Positions 27,202-35,223 of a stretch of DNA of 64,000 nucleotides are shown here, piece after piece. Each line of letters begins with the position of its first letter. The stretch's first letter is position 1. The stretch spans positions 34,191-98,190 of the forward strand of contig NZ_JAENIL010000030.1 of assembly GCF_016595505.1 (NCBI RefSeq), in the 5' to 3' direction. The position numbers and the translations under genes are program-made. This DNA is from Pelagicoccus mobilis (lineage in GTDB: Bacteria; Verrucomicrobiota; Verrucomicrobiia; Opitutales; Opitutaceae). The notes beneath the pieces were generated by a model. It ran no database searches. It had not been told where the DNA came from and was given only the letters and a program-made list of their open reading frames with translations.

Positions 27202-27984
27202 ATGTCTGTATCTAGGAAATCTAAGTTCTTGCTGGAAATGTTGTTCGTTTTGGGGACGGACACTTTGCTCTCGGTTCCGTCTTTGCGGAAGTGTGTCGGG
27301 TACGGAGGAGGATGGGATCATGCCTCTTCCTTTGTGAGGCAAATGCGTTTGATCCAGGAGCAGGGGCTGCTGAGGGACGGAGAGCCAAGGAAATCGGACT
27401 GGATTCCGAAATTGACCGATAGAGGGCGTGCTCTCGTTGCTGATCAACTGGATCCGAAACATGAATGGGAGCAGGCGTGGGATGGAAGTTGGAGAACTTT
27501 GACCTTCGATATCGCGGCGAGCGAACGGAAGGAAAGACAACGGCTCGATACCTGGCTGAAGGATATGAGGTTCGGGCACTTGCAAGGGAGTCTATGGATC
27601 AGCGCTCGCTCTTATCGCGATTGGGGAGAGGAGCTGGAGTCCTTGGAATTGGACCCGCGTTCTGTGATATTTATGGAAGGGCAGCCTTTAGGGCGGCTCT
27701 CGGACGAGCTGATCGTTGAGCGATCTTGGGATTTCGAGGAGATCGGACTTCGATACCGCGAGTATTTGGAGTTTTTAGAGAAGAATCAGCCGAGCGAGGG
27801 CGAAGGAGATCCGGCGGAGTGCTTTGTTGATTGGTTTCGAATGGAGTCGCTTCTTTGGAGGCGTGTCTTGGAAGTCGATCCCTTGTTGCCGAGGTGTTTG
27901 CATCCAAATGGGTATCTAGGGAGGCATGCATGGGAGGCGAAACAGGCCGCTGTTGAAGGATGGAAGGTGCGACTCAGGGCGTAG
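27202..27984 (+). CDS. PaaX-family transcriptional regulator-like protein
   Basis: A 260-residue protein with an N-terminal winged-helix region (residues about 8-75: SFVRQMRLIQEQGLL and KLTDRGRALV). The central domain is typical of PaaX: WDGSWRTLTFDIAASERKER, then MRFGHLQGSLWISAR, a Cas2-like ferredoxin fold in this family. The C-terminal part carries LLPRCLHPNGYLGRHA, close to the PaaX LPxxLLPxxWPG motif. PaaX represses phenylacetate degradation in other bacteria, but no such genes are here; it sits between fliK and flgD. It has its own transcript, since a terminator precedes it, and is flanked by two 40-bp symmetric sites. Confidence 0.75.
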   Translation: MSVSRKSKFLLEMLFVLGTDTLLSVPSLRKCVGYGGGWDHASSFVRQMRLIQEQGLLRDGEPRKSDWIPKLTDRGRALVADQLDPKHEWEQAWDGSWRTLTFDIAASERKERQRLDTWLKDMRFGHLQGSLWISARSYRDWGEELESLELDPRSVIFMEGQPLGRLSDELIVERSWDFEEIGLRYREYLEFLEKNQPSEGEGDPAECFVDWFRMESLLWRRVLEVDPLLPRCLHPNGYLGRHAWEAKQAAVEGWKVRLRA

Positions 27985-28031
27985 GCAATCTGTAGTCATT
28001 TTGCAGGGAGCAGGGATGGAGGATGCTTGTG

Positions 28032-28072
28032 TGCGCAGTTTGCTACGTAACGTTACGTTCGTTTCTGCGCAA
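28032..28072. promoter_or_regulatory. 40-bp symmetric operator-like site, right copy
   Basis: Inverted copy of the site at 27134-27174 with two mismatches, keeping both TGCGCA blocks and the ACGTAACGTTACGT core. It lies 47 bases after the PaaX-like gene and about 140 bases before the flgD sigma-54 promoter, the distance range where activators of sigma-54 promoters or looping repressors bind. The rest of the 27985-28293 gap holds a small GCGGCA-GATCT-TGCCGC hairpin (about 28112-28128) and no gene. Confidence 0.7.
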
Positions 28073-28213
28073 GGGGTTGGGTGTGGAGAGGGGGATATGC
28101 TTTCCGGGGGTGGGGCGGCAGATCTTGCCGCTTGGGGGAGGATATGATGTTGGATAAAAATTTGGTATTTTAAGTCGTTGATAAGAAAGGGTTAATGTAT
28201 AGTTTATTTGGGT

Positions 28214-28229
28214 TGGCATCTGTGTTGCT
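28214..28229 (+). promoter_or_regulatory. Sigma-54 promoter before flgD
   Basis: TGGCATC, four bases, TTGCT: a full -24/-12 match. The expected start near 28240 leaves a leader of about 54 bases before flgD. AAGTCGTTGATA lies 42 bases upstream at 28172-28183. Confidence 0.85.
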
Positions 28230-28293
28230 AAGAACTGGTCAGTCAAAAACGTACGCGATCAAGAAGAACCCAAACACCGACTAAAAACCCGAC

Positions 28294-28806
28294 ATGCCAA
28301 TCGATTCCATAGCTGGCGCTCAAAGCCTCGAGAATGTCTCGAATCTCAATTCCACTGGGACGGCGGAAGAGCGCGTAGAAAAGAAGGCCCTGGGTCAGCA
28401 AGAATTCTTCAAGTTGCTGACAACTCAGCTCGCGTCCCAAGATCCACTCGAGCCAATGGAGGATACCGCCTTCATCGCTCAGATGGCTAGCTTCAGTGAG
28501 TTGGAGATGACCTCCAACCTTACGAAGAGCTTCGATAACTTTACCAAGTCCCAGCAGCTTAACTCCGCTCAGGGCTACATCGGCAAGATGGTCTCCTTCC
28601 CAGGGGAGGCTCCAGGACTGGTGACTTCCGTTGAGTATGTGAACGACGAGCCGTTGCTTTTCTTGGACGGCAAGAACACCGACGGTCGCAGCGTGAACTC
28701 GATCACAAAGATCGAGCCAGCCCCAGGCGGAGAAATCAGCAGCTCGAACCAGTTGAAGAGTCTCGTCGAAGAGATCGTCAACCAGGTCAAGGGGCAGGAC
28801 GGCTAG
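28294..28806 (+). CDS. flgD: Flagellar hook assembly scaffold FlgD
   Basis: FlgD caps the growing hook. The 170-residue protein contains the N-terminal signature LGQQEFFKLLTTQLASQDPL and EDTAFIAQMASFSELEMTSN, followed by one short beta domain (GYIGKMVSFPGEAPGLVTSV). It is shorter than the 231-residue E. coli protein and lacks the larger C-terminal domain, as in many non-proteobacteria. First gene of the flgD-flgE-fliL-fliM-fliN operon. Confidence 0.94.
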   Translation: MPIDSIAGAQSLENVSNLNSTGTAEERVEKKALGQQEFFKLLTTQLASQDPLEPMEDTAFIAQMASFSELEMTSNLTKSFDNFTKSQQLNSAQGYIGKMVSFPGEAPGLVTSVEYVNDEPLLFLDGKNTDGRSVNSITKIEPAPGGEISSSNQLKSLVEEIVNQVKGQDG

Positions 28807-28871
28807 TCTCTCACAATTTCAAAAACCAACTTTAAAAACAGTAACCTTTTATAACCCACACTTAATAGATC

Positions 28872-30410
28872 ATGGCATTCGGAGCACTCAGTAGCGGAAT
28901 CAGCGCCCTCAACAGTTTCTCGAAAGGGATGGAGGTCATCGGTAATAACATCGCCAACGTTAATACCGTATCGTTCAAGTCTTCACGTATCAAGTATTCG
29001 GAGACGTTCAACCAAGTCCTCAAGCAATCAGCCCCTTCGCCGGCGAGTGGTGACCGCTCGAATGTCCAGGCTTCGCAGGTCGGTCTCGGTGTGCAGGTTG
29101 AAGGTATCGTGGGCCAGTTCCACCAAGGTGGACTCTCCTCGACCAACCAGCTGACGGACTTGGCGATCCAGGGTGAAGGTTTCTTCCTCGTTGAGGATCC
29201 GAAGACGAACACCCAGTACGCGACTCGTGGTGGCGATTTCCGTATCGACGACCAAGGTTATCTCGTGACCAGCGGCGGTATGCGTGTGCGTGGTTTGACG
29301 GGTGGTTCTATCGGTTTCGAAGTCGATGTCGACGCTGACGGCAAGATGAACTTCGTAGTGAATGAAGACACTCAGACCGGAACAATCGCTCCTTCCGAAT
29401 ACGATTACGTTCGCCTCGACTACAACGTGGGCGACGCGGAAGTTTATGACGAAGCTTTCAGAAGCGGCGGCCAAAAGCGTAACACCGTGATGTACACCAA
29501 CCACCTGATCGGTGAAGACGCTGCAGGCGGAACGACTTGGGGAAGCATCTCTGTCGATCCGGGTACGGGCGTGATTGATACTTCTGCCACTGTTTATGGG
29601 GCGGACGCTGAGAATCCGCACCGCGTGGGCTCGCTCGTTTACAACGATATTGATAACCCGACCGAAGTGACCGGCGTCACCGGATGGCACTCGTTCATGA
29701 AGGAGGCGGTTTCCAATCTCAAGACGCTCCGTAACGTAAGTGAGCAAGGTAGCTTGTCAGGCGTGGTGACCGATGCGGAAATCGAGCAGGCGGTAAGTAG
29801 CGACTTCTTCTACGCGATGTTCGGAGCCGATCTCGATGCGAATGCAGCCGTCTCTATCGACGGTAACGCGGTCAGAAACCTTTTTGCTGATGTCGCCTCT
29901 GGCGGCGAATTGTCCTGGAAGTCGAACATCGACTCCGTCGCGACTGTTGACTCGATCATGGCGACTTTCCCGACCTCTATCGAAGAGGCTCGAGGTATCG
30001 TATCGTCTGTGACCCGTGAGCAGACTCCGGAGTTGAGCCGTTTCTCGATCGATGACGAAGGCGGTATCGTTTACTTCCTCAACAATGGTGACAGCTTTAA
30101 CCGCGGCCAGATCCAGCTCGTCGACTTCAATGACAAGACGGCCCTGATTCGTGAAGGCCAGAACCTGTATTCAGCTTTTGGAGCTGCGGGCTTGAAGGAG
30201 AATCCTTACGGAAAGAATGAGGAAGGTCTCCAGATTGCGGGTACAAATGGACTCGGCATTATCAAGCAGGGCGCTCTCGAACTTTCAAACGTCGATCTGA
30301 CTGGCGAGTTCGCCAACATGATCACCACCCAGCGTGGTTTCCAGGCGGGATCCCGTATCATCACGGTATCCGATGACATTCTTCAGGAAGTCGTAAACCT
30401 GAAGCGATAA
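28872..30410 (+). CDS. flgE: Flagellar hook protein FlgE
   Basis: Main subunit of the hook. At 512 residues it has the N-terminal axial motif (MEVIGNNIANVNTVSFKSSR), the FlgE/F/G core LTDLAIQGEGFFLVEDP with TRGGDFRIDDQGYLV, and the C-terminal ANMITTQRGFQAGSRIITV helix. The middle (about 180-380) is variable and forms the outer hook domains. Upstream is A-rich with no clear strong ribosome site. Confidence 0.95.
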   Translation: MAFGALSSGISALNSFSKGMEVIGNNIANVNTVSFKSSRIKYSETFNQVLKQSAPSPASGDRSNVQASQVGLGVQVEGIVGQFHQGGLSSTNQLTDLAIQGEGFFLVEDPKTNTQYATRGGDFRIDDQGYLVTSGGMRVRGLTGGSIGFEVDVDADGKMNFVVNEDTQTGTIAPSEYDYVRLDYNVGDAEVYDEAFRSGGQKRNTVMYTNHLIGEDAAGGTTWGSISVDPGTGVIDTSATVYGADAENPHRVGSLVYNDIDNPTEVTGVTGWHSFMKEAVSNLKTLRNVSEQGSLSGVVTDAEIEQAVSSDFFYAMFGADLDANAAVSIDGNAVRNLFADVASGGELSWKSNIDSVATVDSIMATFPTSIEEARGIVSSVTREQTPELSRFSIDDEGGIVYFLNNGDSFNRGQIQLVDFNDKTALIREGQNLYSAFGAAGLKENPYGKNEEGLQIAGTNGLGIIKQGALELSNVDLTGEFANMITTQRGFQAGSRIITVSDDILQEVVNLKR

Positions 30411-30469
30411 CCAACAACTAAGGTAACCTAACCTAAAGTAGTAGTAACAACCCCCAACGACTGATATAA

Positions 30470-30994
30470 ATGGCAGAAGAACAACAAGCTTCAGAAGCCC
30501 CACAACAGTCCGCGAAGGGTGGAGGAGGTAGCGGGATGCTTCCCGCCCTCCTCGTCATCGTGCTCATGCCGGTGATCTCTTTCGCGATGTTCAAGTTCAT
30601 GTTTCTTCCGATGATCAAGGCCGAGCTCCCCGAGCAGGGAGAGGAAGCTCCGATCACCGCGGAAGACCTCGACATCATGGTCGATGACTCGGGCGACGAA
30701 TATAAGTATGCGTTTGAGCCAGTGGTCGCGAATGTTAAGGGGACCAGCCAGACGCGCTTCGTGCAGGCGGTGTTTACTGTCTACAGCCACAATCTGGAAT
30801 TGGAATCGATCATGGAGAGCAAGCTGGACCGCTTGCGTGACCATGCCGACACCATCGTGGGCAATCTCACTTTGGCAGACTACGAGCGTCGCGAGAACAA
30901 GAACCTCGTTCGCAACCAGTTGAAGCAAGGCTTCAACCACATCGTTGGGAAGCCGGTCGTCGAAGACATCGCTCTCACTCTGGTAATCCAATAG
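30470..30994 (+). CDS. fliL: Flagellar basal body-associated protein FliL
   Basis: Inner-membrane protein that rings the stator. The 174-residue product has a Gln/Ala/Gly N-terminus, one membrane helix (about 24-45: MLPALLVIVLMPVISFAMFK) and a periplasmic stomatin-like domain ending LRNQLKQGFNHIV-type sequence and VEDIALTLVIQ. Position between flgE and fliM agrees. Confidence 0.9.
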   Translation: MAEEQQASEAPQQSAKGGGGSGMLPALLVIVLMPVISFAMFKFMFLPMIKAELPEQGEEAPITAEDLDIMVDDSGDEYKYAFEPVVANVKGTSQTRFVQAVFTVYSHNLELESIMESKLDRLRDHADTIVGNLTLADYERRENKNLVRNQLKQGFNHIVGKPVVEDIALTLVIQ

Positions 30995-31017
30995 GCGTAT
31001 AACGACCGAACTCCTCC

Positions 31018-32049
31018 ATGGCTGACGAAGAACAAAACGGCGCTAACGAAGGCGAACTGCTGAACCAAACCGACATCGACGCTCTTATCCAAGAGGCGAT
31101 GGAGGAGCCGGAGGAGATTATCTATGATCCCGAAGGTAATAAGGTTAAGACCCCGAAGGGGACTCGCATCGAGCCGTACGACTTCCGGAATCCGATCTTT
31201 CTCACGGAAGTGGAGCTGCGTCGTGTCCGTATTCGCCACGAGGAGTTCATCCGCTACCTAGCGGCCCGTCTTTCCATTTTTCTCCGTCTCGAGTATTCGC
31301 TGAAGATGTCGCGTCTCTCGACGCTGACCTACAGCAAGTTCACCGAGACGATTCCGAATCCTGCCCACGTGGTGCTCTTCAAGATCGAGCAGCTTTTTGG
31401 GGTGGGGGTCATCGATATCAATCCACGACTCGCTCTCACCATGGTGGACCGGATGCTGGGGGGCAAAGGCCACTCGGTGCAAGGCGAGCGCTATTTGACC
31501 GAGATCGAAACCAATCTCGTCGACGATGTTGTCAGCATCGTGCTCGAGGAATGGTGCCGCCAGTGGAAGAGCGAGCAGGAGCTCGACACCACGATCATCG
31601 GTCACGAAAGCAACGGACGCTTCCTGGAGACTTCTCCGCCGGATGCGATCATGTTGGTACTCTCGATGGAAGCCGGAGTAGGGGACTGTTCCGAAACGAT
31701 CCAGATCGGCCTGCCTTACTACACCCTCGAGCCGATCATCAAGCGCATGCACGAGGCGAAGGAGAAGGATCTTGGGCTGGATCTTACGACTTCAGAGAGC
31801 AGCTGGCAGTCGAGTTTCAACAACATCGACATCCCGGTCCAGGCTGAGTGGGATGGGGATAGCCTTACCACGAAGGAAGTGCTCAACTTGCGTCCTGGCG
31901 ACGTGATCCGCTTCCCGAAGAGCGTGTTGAAGAACACGCGAGTCAGACTTTCAAACACTATAAAATTCACTGGAGAGATCGGCTTGGAGAACAACCGAGT
32001 CGGCGTGAAGCTTAGCAACAAAGTAGAAGAGGAATTGCCTGAATCATGA
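31018..32049 (+). CDS. fliM: Flagellar motor switch protein FliM
   Basis: C-ring protein that binds phosphorylated CheY. The 343-residue protein starts with an acidic tail and LLNQTDIDALIQEA, the CheY-binding helix in slightly altered form. The middle CheC-like domain includes LTMVDRMLGGKGHSV, the GGxG segment, and the C-terminal SpoA domain ends VRLSNTIKFTGEIGLENNRVGVKL. It overlaps fliN by four bases (ATGA). Confidence 0.96.
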   Translation: MADEEQNGANEGELLNQTDIDALIQEAMEEPEEIIYDPEGNKVKTPKGTRIEPYDFRNPIFLTEVELRRVRIRHEEFIRYLAARLSIFLRLEYSLKMSRLSTLTYSKFTETIPNPAHVVLFKIEQLFGVGVIDINPRLALTMVDRMLGGKGHSVQGERYLTEIETNLVDDVVSIVLEEWCRQWKSEQELDTTIIGHESNGRFLETSPPDAIMLVLSMEAGVGDCSETIQIGLPYYTLEPIIKRMHEAKEKDLGLDLTTSESSWQSSFNNIDIPVQAEWDGDSLTTKEVLNLRPGDVIRFPKSVLKNTRVRLSNTIKFTGEIGLENNRVGVKLSNKVEEELPES

Positions 32050-32300
32050 ATATGCTAGAAGAGACGAAAGACCTTGGCCTGTTGATGGACGTGCGCGTGA
32101 AGCTCACCGTCCAGCTCGGATCCTGCCGGATGCCGATGCGTGAGGTGATGGAGCTCGTGCCTGGATCTGTCATCCAGCTTAACCAGGAAGCGAAAGATCC
32201 CGTCGGTCTCTACATCAACGACAAGCTCATCGCCTATGGTGAAGTAGTGGTCGTGGAAGATAATTTCGGCATCAAGATTACGGAGATGGCCAATGGCTAG
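32046..32300 (+). CDS. fliN: Flagellar motor switch protein FliN (SpoA domain only)
   Basis: At 84 residues this is little more than the SpoA surface-presentation domain: LLMDVRVKLTVQLGSCRMPM, MELVPGSVIQLNQ and LIAYGEVVVVEDNFGIKI. It forms the bottom of the C-ring and docks FliH. E. coli FliN (137) has an N-terminal extension missing here. Last gene of its operon; a strong terminator follows. Confidence 0.95.
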   Translation: MNMLEETKDLGLLMDVRVKLTVQLGSCRMPMREVMELVPGSVIQLNQEAKDPVGLYINDKLIAYGEVVVVEDNFGIKITEMANG

Positions 32301-32349
32301 TTCGCTGCGGGCGAACGCATAAGTATTTGATACACAACTGATATGTTAA

Positions 32350-32387
32350 GAAGCCGCGCCCTATTGGAGAAGGGCGCGGCTTCTTTG
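32350..32387 (+). terminator. Strong intrinsic terminator after fliN
   Basis: A perfect 13-base-pair stem GAAGCCGCGCCCT / AGGGCGCGGCTTC with an eight-base loop, then TTTGTGT. It isolates the fliN operon from the fliO operon. Confidence 0.9.
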
Positions 32388-32397
32388 TGTGCGGATT

Positions 32398-32656
32398 GGT
32401 AGGGCGTGAGGCCCGGCACGCCGGATTGCACATTGGCGTCAACTTAAGCGCTAAAAGGCTCTTCATCTTCTTCTTCATCCGCTTCTTCATCGCGCTCGGA
32501 GAGCGGTGTTCCAGGATTGGAGTCTGTGATTTTAGAAGAAGATGAAGAAGGAGAAGCAGAAGAAGAACATTTTGGAGACGTTTTTCAGATAAGTTGACGT
32601 CAATGCGCATTGCATGAACATGAGGCAGCGGCGTGCCCGGCGGTCGCGCCCTACCA
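32398..32656. repeat. Hairpin repeat element (MITE/REP-like)
   Basis: A 259-base element whose ends are inverted: TGGTAGGGCGTGAG...CGGCACGCCG on the left pairs with CGGCGTGCCCGG...CGCCCTACCA on the right. An inner pair follows, TTGGCGTCAACTTA (from 32433) against TAAGTTGACGTCAA (32590-32603). The centre is also self-complementary in composition, CTTCTTCATC repeats facing GAAGAAGATGAAGAAG. The whole can fold into one long imperfect hairpin. It contains no gene. The remaining gap to fliO (32657-32903) holds A/T-rich sequence and the fliO promoter. Confidence 0.75.
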
Positions 32657-32855
32657 TTTGTTGAAACGCAAGTTTCTCTTAGGGTGAGTACCTTATTTGC
32701 CGACCTCGCAAAAAGTGCCTAGTTCGCGGCTTGGGCAGTGTCTTGGGAGGGGCTAGGAAAAATCTGCCTATACGACCGTATTTTGAATAACTTAAATGTT
32801 TTTTTAGTTTTTATTCAACTGATATACAACGAGTTATGTTAGGTTTGTGAGCTTC

Positions 32856-32871
32856 TGGCATCGGCGTTGCT
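32856..32871 (+). promoter_or_regulatory. Sigma-54 promoter before fliO
   Basis: TGGCATC, four bases, TTGCT: a full -24/-12 match identical in its boxes to the flgD promoter. The predicted start near 32882 gives a leader of about 22 bases. A weaker copy of the shared upstream element (ATTCAACTGATA, 32813-32824) is 43 bases upstream. Confidence 0.85.
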
Positions 32872-32903
32872 AAGAAAGCGGCGCACACAACCACCACAAT
32901 CCT

Positions 32904-33386
32904 ATGTCCTTCCGCACTCCTTACGCCGTACTGCTTGCCGCAGCGGCCTTATGCTTTTGCCAAGTCTCGCTAGCGATCGATGCAGACGAGGTGATCGACC
33001 CATCCCGCTCTTCTGAGGGAGCGAGTGAGGGATCCTCGGCGATGCAAGGGATCTTGTCGGGCAACTCGGCTTCTTCCGGCGCGTTGATCACGCTGATTGG
33101 TTATGCGGTCGTGATTGGTGCGGTCGCGGTTGTGGTTTGGTATTTGTTCAAAAGCGGCTTCATGCGGAAGTCGCTCGGCAAGGAGGGCGGCAAGCTCAAG
33201 ATCGCGGAAACGCGTATGCTGGGAAATCGCCAGTTTATCTCCGTGGTCGAATATGGAGATCAGAAGATTCTCATCGGCGTGGGCCCAGGAAAGATCGACT
33301 ACCTGACGACCCTGCAAAACAGCAGCGGAGAGTTTCCTCAGATCGAGGCGAGCAGCATTGGCGCTGAGCAAGGAGGGCAAGCGTGA
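32904..33386 (+). CDS. fliO: Flagellar biosynthetic protein FliO-like
   Basis: FliO assists assembly of the FliP ring. The 160-residue product has a signal peptide (to about residue 25, ending VSLA), a periplasmic linker, one membrane helix (about 58-82: LITLIGYAVVIGAVAVVVWYL) and the cytoplasmic FliO domain with LKIAETRMLGNRQFISVVEY and LIGVGPGKIDYL. It overlaps fliP by four bases. Confidence 0.88.
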   Translation: MSFRTPYAVLLAAAALCFCQVSLAIDADEVIDPSRSSEGASEGSSAMQGILSGNSASSGALITLIGYAVVIGAVAVVVWYLFKSGFMRKSLGKEGGKLKIAETRMLGNRQFISVVEYGDQKILIGVGPGKIDYLTTLQNSSGEFPQIEASSIGAEQGGQA

Positions 33387-34156
33387 GGCGAATTATATCC
33401 ATATCTTGGATACTTTTGCTCGCTAGCGTTTTTGCGAGTGTGGCGTCCGGGCAGGACGCTCAAGACGCCGGGGCGGCTGGCTCCGGATTGCAATTGAGCC
33501 TGAACGTCGGCGGTGACGGTGGCGTGCAAGATGTGGGAGCTGCGATTCAAGTTCTCCTCTTGATGACGCTTTTGACCTTGGGACCTTCCATGGTCGTTCT
33601 GATGACGAGCTTCACACGTATCATCATCGTGCTCGGATTTGTGCGTACCGCGATCGGTGTTCCGCAAGCGCCTTCAAACCAAATCATCGTTGGGCTCTCG
33701 CTCATCATCACTTTTTTCATCATGCAGCCGGTTTTGACCGATGTGAATAACAACGCCTTGCAACCCTTGATGGCGAAGGAGATCACGACGCTAGATGCTT
33801 TCGAGCGTGGCGCGGCTCCGCTGCGCGAGTTTATGCTCAATCAGACGAAGCTTTCTGACGTGGAGTTCTTCTTGGATCTCGCGGATCTGGGACCGACTGC
33901 CGCTTCTGAGCTCCCGATGCGAATCGTGGTCCCCGCTTTTGTGATGAGCGAGATACGCACTGCCTTTCAGATGGGATTCAAAATCTTTCTCCCGTTCATC
34001 ATGGTCGACTTCCTTGTCGGTACCACGCTGATGGCGATGGGCATGATGATGATGCCCCCAGTTGTAATTTCTCTACCGTTTAAGCTCCTGCTCTTCGTTC
34101 TCGTAGATGGCTGGACGCTTGTAATCAAATCTTTGGTACAAAGTTTCAATATATGA
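33383..34156 (+). CDS. fliP: Flagellar export gate protein FliP
   Basis: Core of the export gate. At 257 residues with a cleavable signal peptide, it shows the family signatures LGPSMVVLMTSFTRIIIVLG and VGLSLIITFFIMQPV, and near the C-terminus FQMGFKIFLPFIMVDFLVG and MGMMMMPPVVISLPFKLLLF. GTG start overlapping the fliO stop. Confidence 0.96.
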   Translation: MRRIISISWILLLASVFASVASGQDAQDAGAAGSGLQLSLNVGGDGGVQDVGAAIQVLLLMTLLTLGPSMVVLMTSFTRIIIVLGFVRTAIGVPQAPSNQIIVGLSLIITFFIMQPVLTDVNNNALQPLMAKEITTLDAFERGAAPLREFMLNQTKLSDVEFFLDLADLGPTAASELPMRIVVPAFVMSEIRTAFQMGFKIFLPFIMVDFLVGTTLMAMGMMMMPPVVISLPFKLLLFVLVDGWTLVIKSLVQSFNI

Positions 34157-34422
34157 ATATCGAAACCGCAATTGAACTCTTTCGTCAGGCTGTGACCAAT
34201 GCCCTCATGCTGGTCAGTCCGATCCTGATAACGACCATCGTGGTTGGTTTGGTAATAAGTTTGATCCAGTCCGTCACAAGTATCCAGGAGCAGACGCTTT
34301 CGTTCGCTCCAAAGCTCTTCGCGGTTGGCGGTCTTTTGATCATCGGCTCCTCGTGGTTGATGAAAACTCTCATGAATTTCACCATCGAAGTGTACCAAAC
34401 CATTCCTTCGGTTGGATTCTAA
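34153..34422 (+). CDS. fliQ: Flagellar export gate protein FliQ
   Basis: Small two-helix subunit of the export gate, 89 residues. It has the typical helices ALMLVSPILITTIVVGLVI and LFAVGGLLIIGSSWLM separated by the SLIQSVTSIQEQTLSFAPK loop. It overlaps fliP by four bases. Confidence 0.95.
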   Translation: MNIETAIELFRQAVTNALMLVSPILITTIVVGLVISLIQSVTSIQEQTLSFAPKLFAVGGLLIIGSSWLMKTLMNFTIEVYQTIPSVGF

Positions 34423-34452
34423 AATCGATTGTTAATAAGTATCCAATAACAT

Positions 34453-35220
34453 ATGACGATCGAATTGATAGGTCTGTTTTTGCTGGTCGGCATGCGAGTG
34501 CTGGGCCTCTTCATGGCAGCGCCTGTCTTCTCTCATAGAGCGATCCCCCTCGTGGCGAAGATCACGTTGGCTTCTGGTTTCGCCCTCATGGCAATGCCGA
34601 TGGTCGAGATGGGAATAACTCTTCCGGAAACGGTTTGGGGGCTGGTTTTGTGGTTCGCGAAAGAGTTTGTTGTGGGCGCGATGATGGGGCTCGCGATGCG
34701 CATGGTATTCTTCGTTCTCGATTTTGCGGCCCAGGTGATCACGGTGCAGATCGGCCTGCAGCCAGGTCCGGAGATCGATCCGGCAACTTCCTCTAGTCAA
34801 GGCAATCCCTTGGGAACTGTGATCTACTTCTTTGGTTTGATGCTTCTGCTATCGGGAAGTGAATACGACATGTTGCTCGCGTTTATGCGCAGTTTCGAAA
34901 TCGCTCCAGTTGGCTATTTCGAAGCGAACTCTTACGCGGCTGACTACCTCATCTTGAAAACGGTCGACATCTTTAAGATCGGTATCCTGATGGGGGCTCC
35001 GATTATTGCGGTCAACTTTATCGTTAATCTGGTTTTCGCGGTATTGGGCAAGGTCGTGCCAAAGCTCAATGTCTTCATTCTGAGTTTCTCAGTTCGTATC
35101 TTTTTCGGCACTACGGTGCTCGCTCTCACCATCGGTTTAATCGCTCACTATGCGTTGAACTTCATCGTTGAAACTCCCGAAATGATGCTTCGCTTCATTT
35201 TGTTCAGACCCCAAGTGTAA
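34453..35220 (+). CDS. fliR: Flagellar export gate protein FliR
   Basis: Polytopic gate subunit of 255 residues, with RVLGLFMAAPVFSHRAIP near the N-terminus, KEFVVGAMMGLAMRMVF, and the C-terminal KLNVFILSFSVRIFFGTTVL segment. It completes the FliPQR complex and lies three bases before flhB. Confidence 0.95.
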   Translation: MTIELIGLFLLVGMRVLGLFMAAPVFSHRAIPLVAKITLASGFALMAMPMVEMGITLPETVWGLVLWFAKEFVVGAMMGLAMRMVFFVLDFAAQVITVQIGLQPGPEIDPATSSSQGNPLGTVIYFFGLMLLLSGSEYDMLLAFMRSFEIAPVGYFEANSYAADYLILKTVDIFKIGILMGAPIIAVNFIVNLVFAVLGKVVPKLNVFILSFSVRIFFGTTVLALTIGLIAHYALNFIVETPEMMLRFILFRPQV

Positions 35221-35223
35221 AAG

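Noticed and set aside
25942..27585. Long reverse-strand open frame opposite fliK (also similar frames opposite the acidic protein at 5185-6282)
   Set aside because: They are mirrors of biased codon composition in the real genes; their products are low-complexity with no motif.
27202..27984. Cas2-like ferredoxin fold considered as part of a CRISPR system
   Set aside because: The fold is a normal part of PaaX regulators and no cas genes or arrays are near.
32461..32580. CTTCTTCATC / GAAGAAG runs considered as a CRISPR or tandem array
   Set aside because: There are no regular direct repeats with unique spacers; the pattern is one inverted-repeat core.
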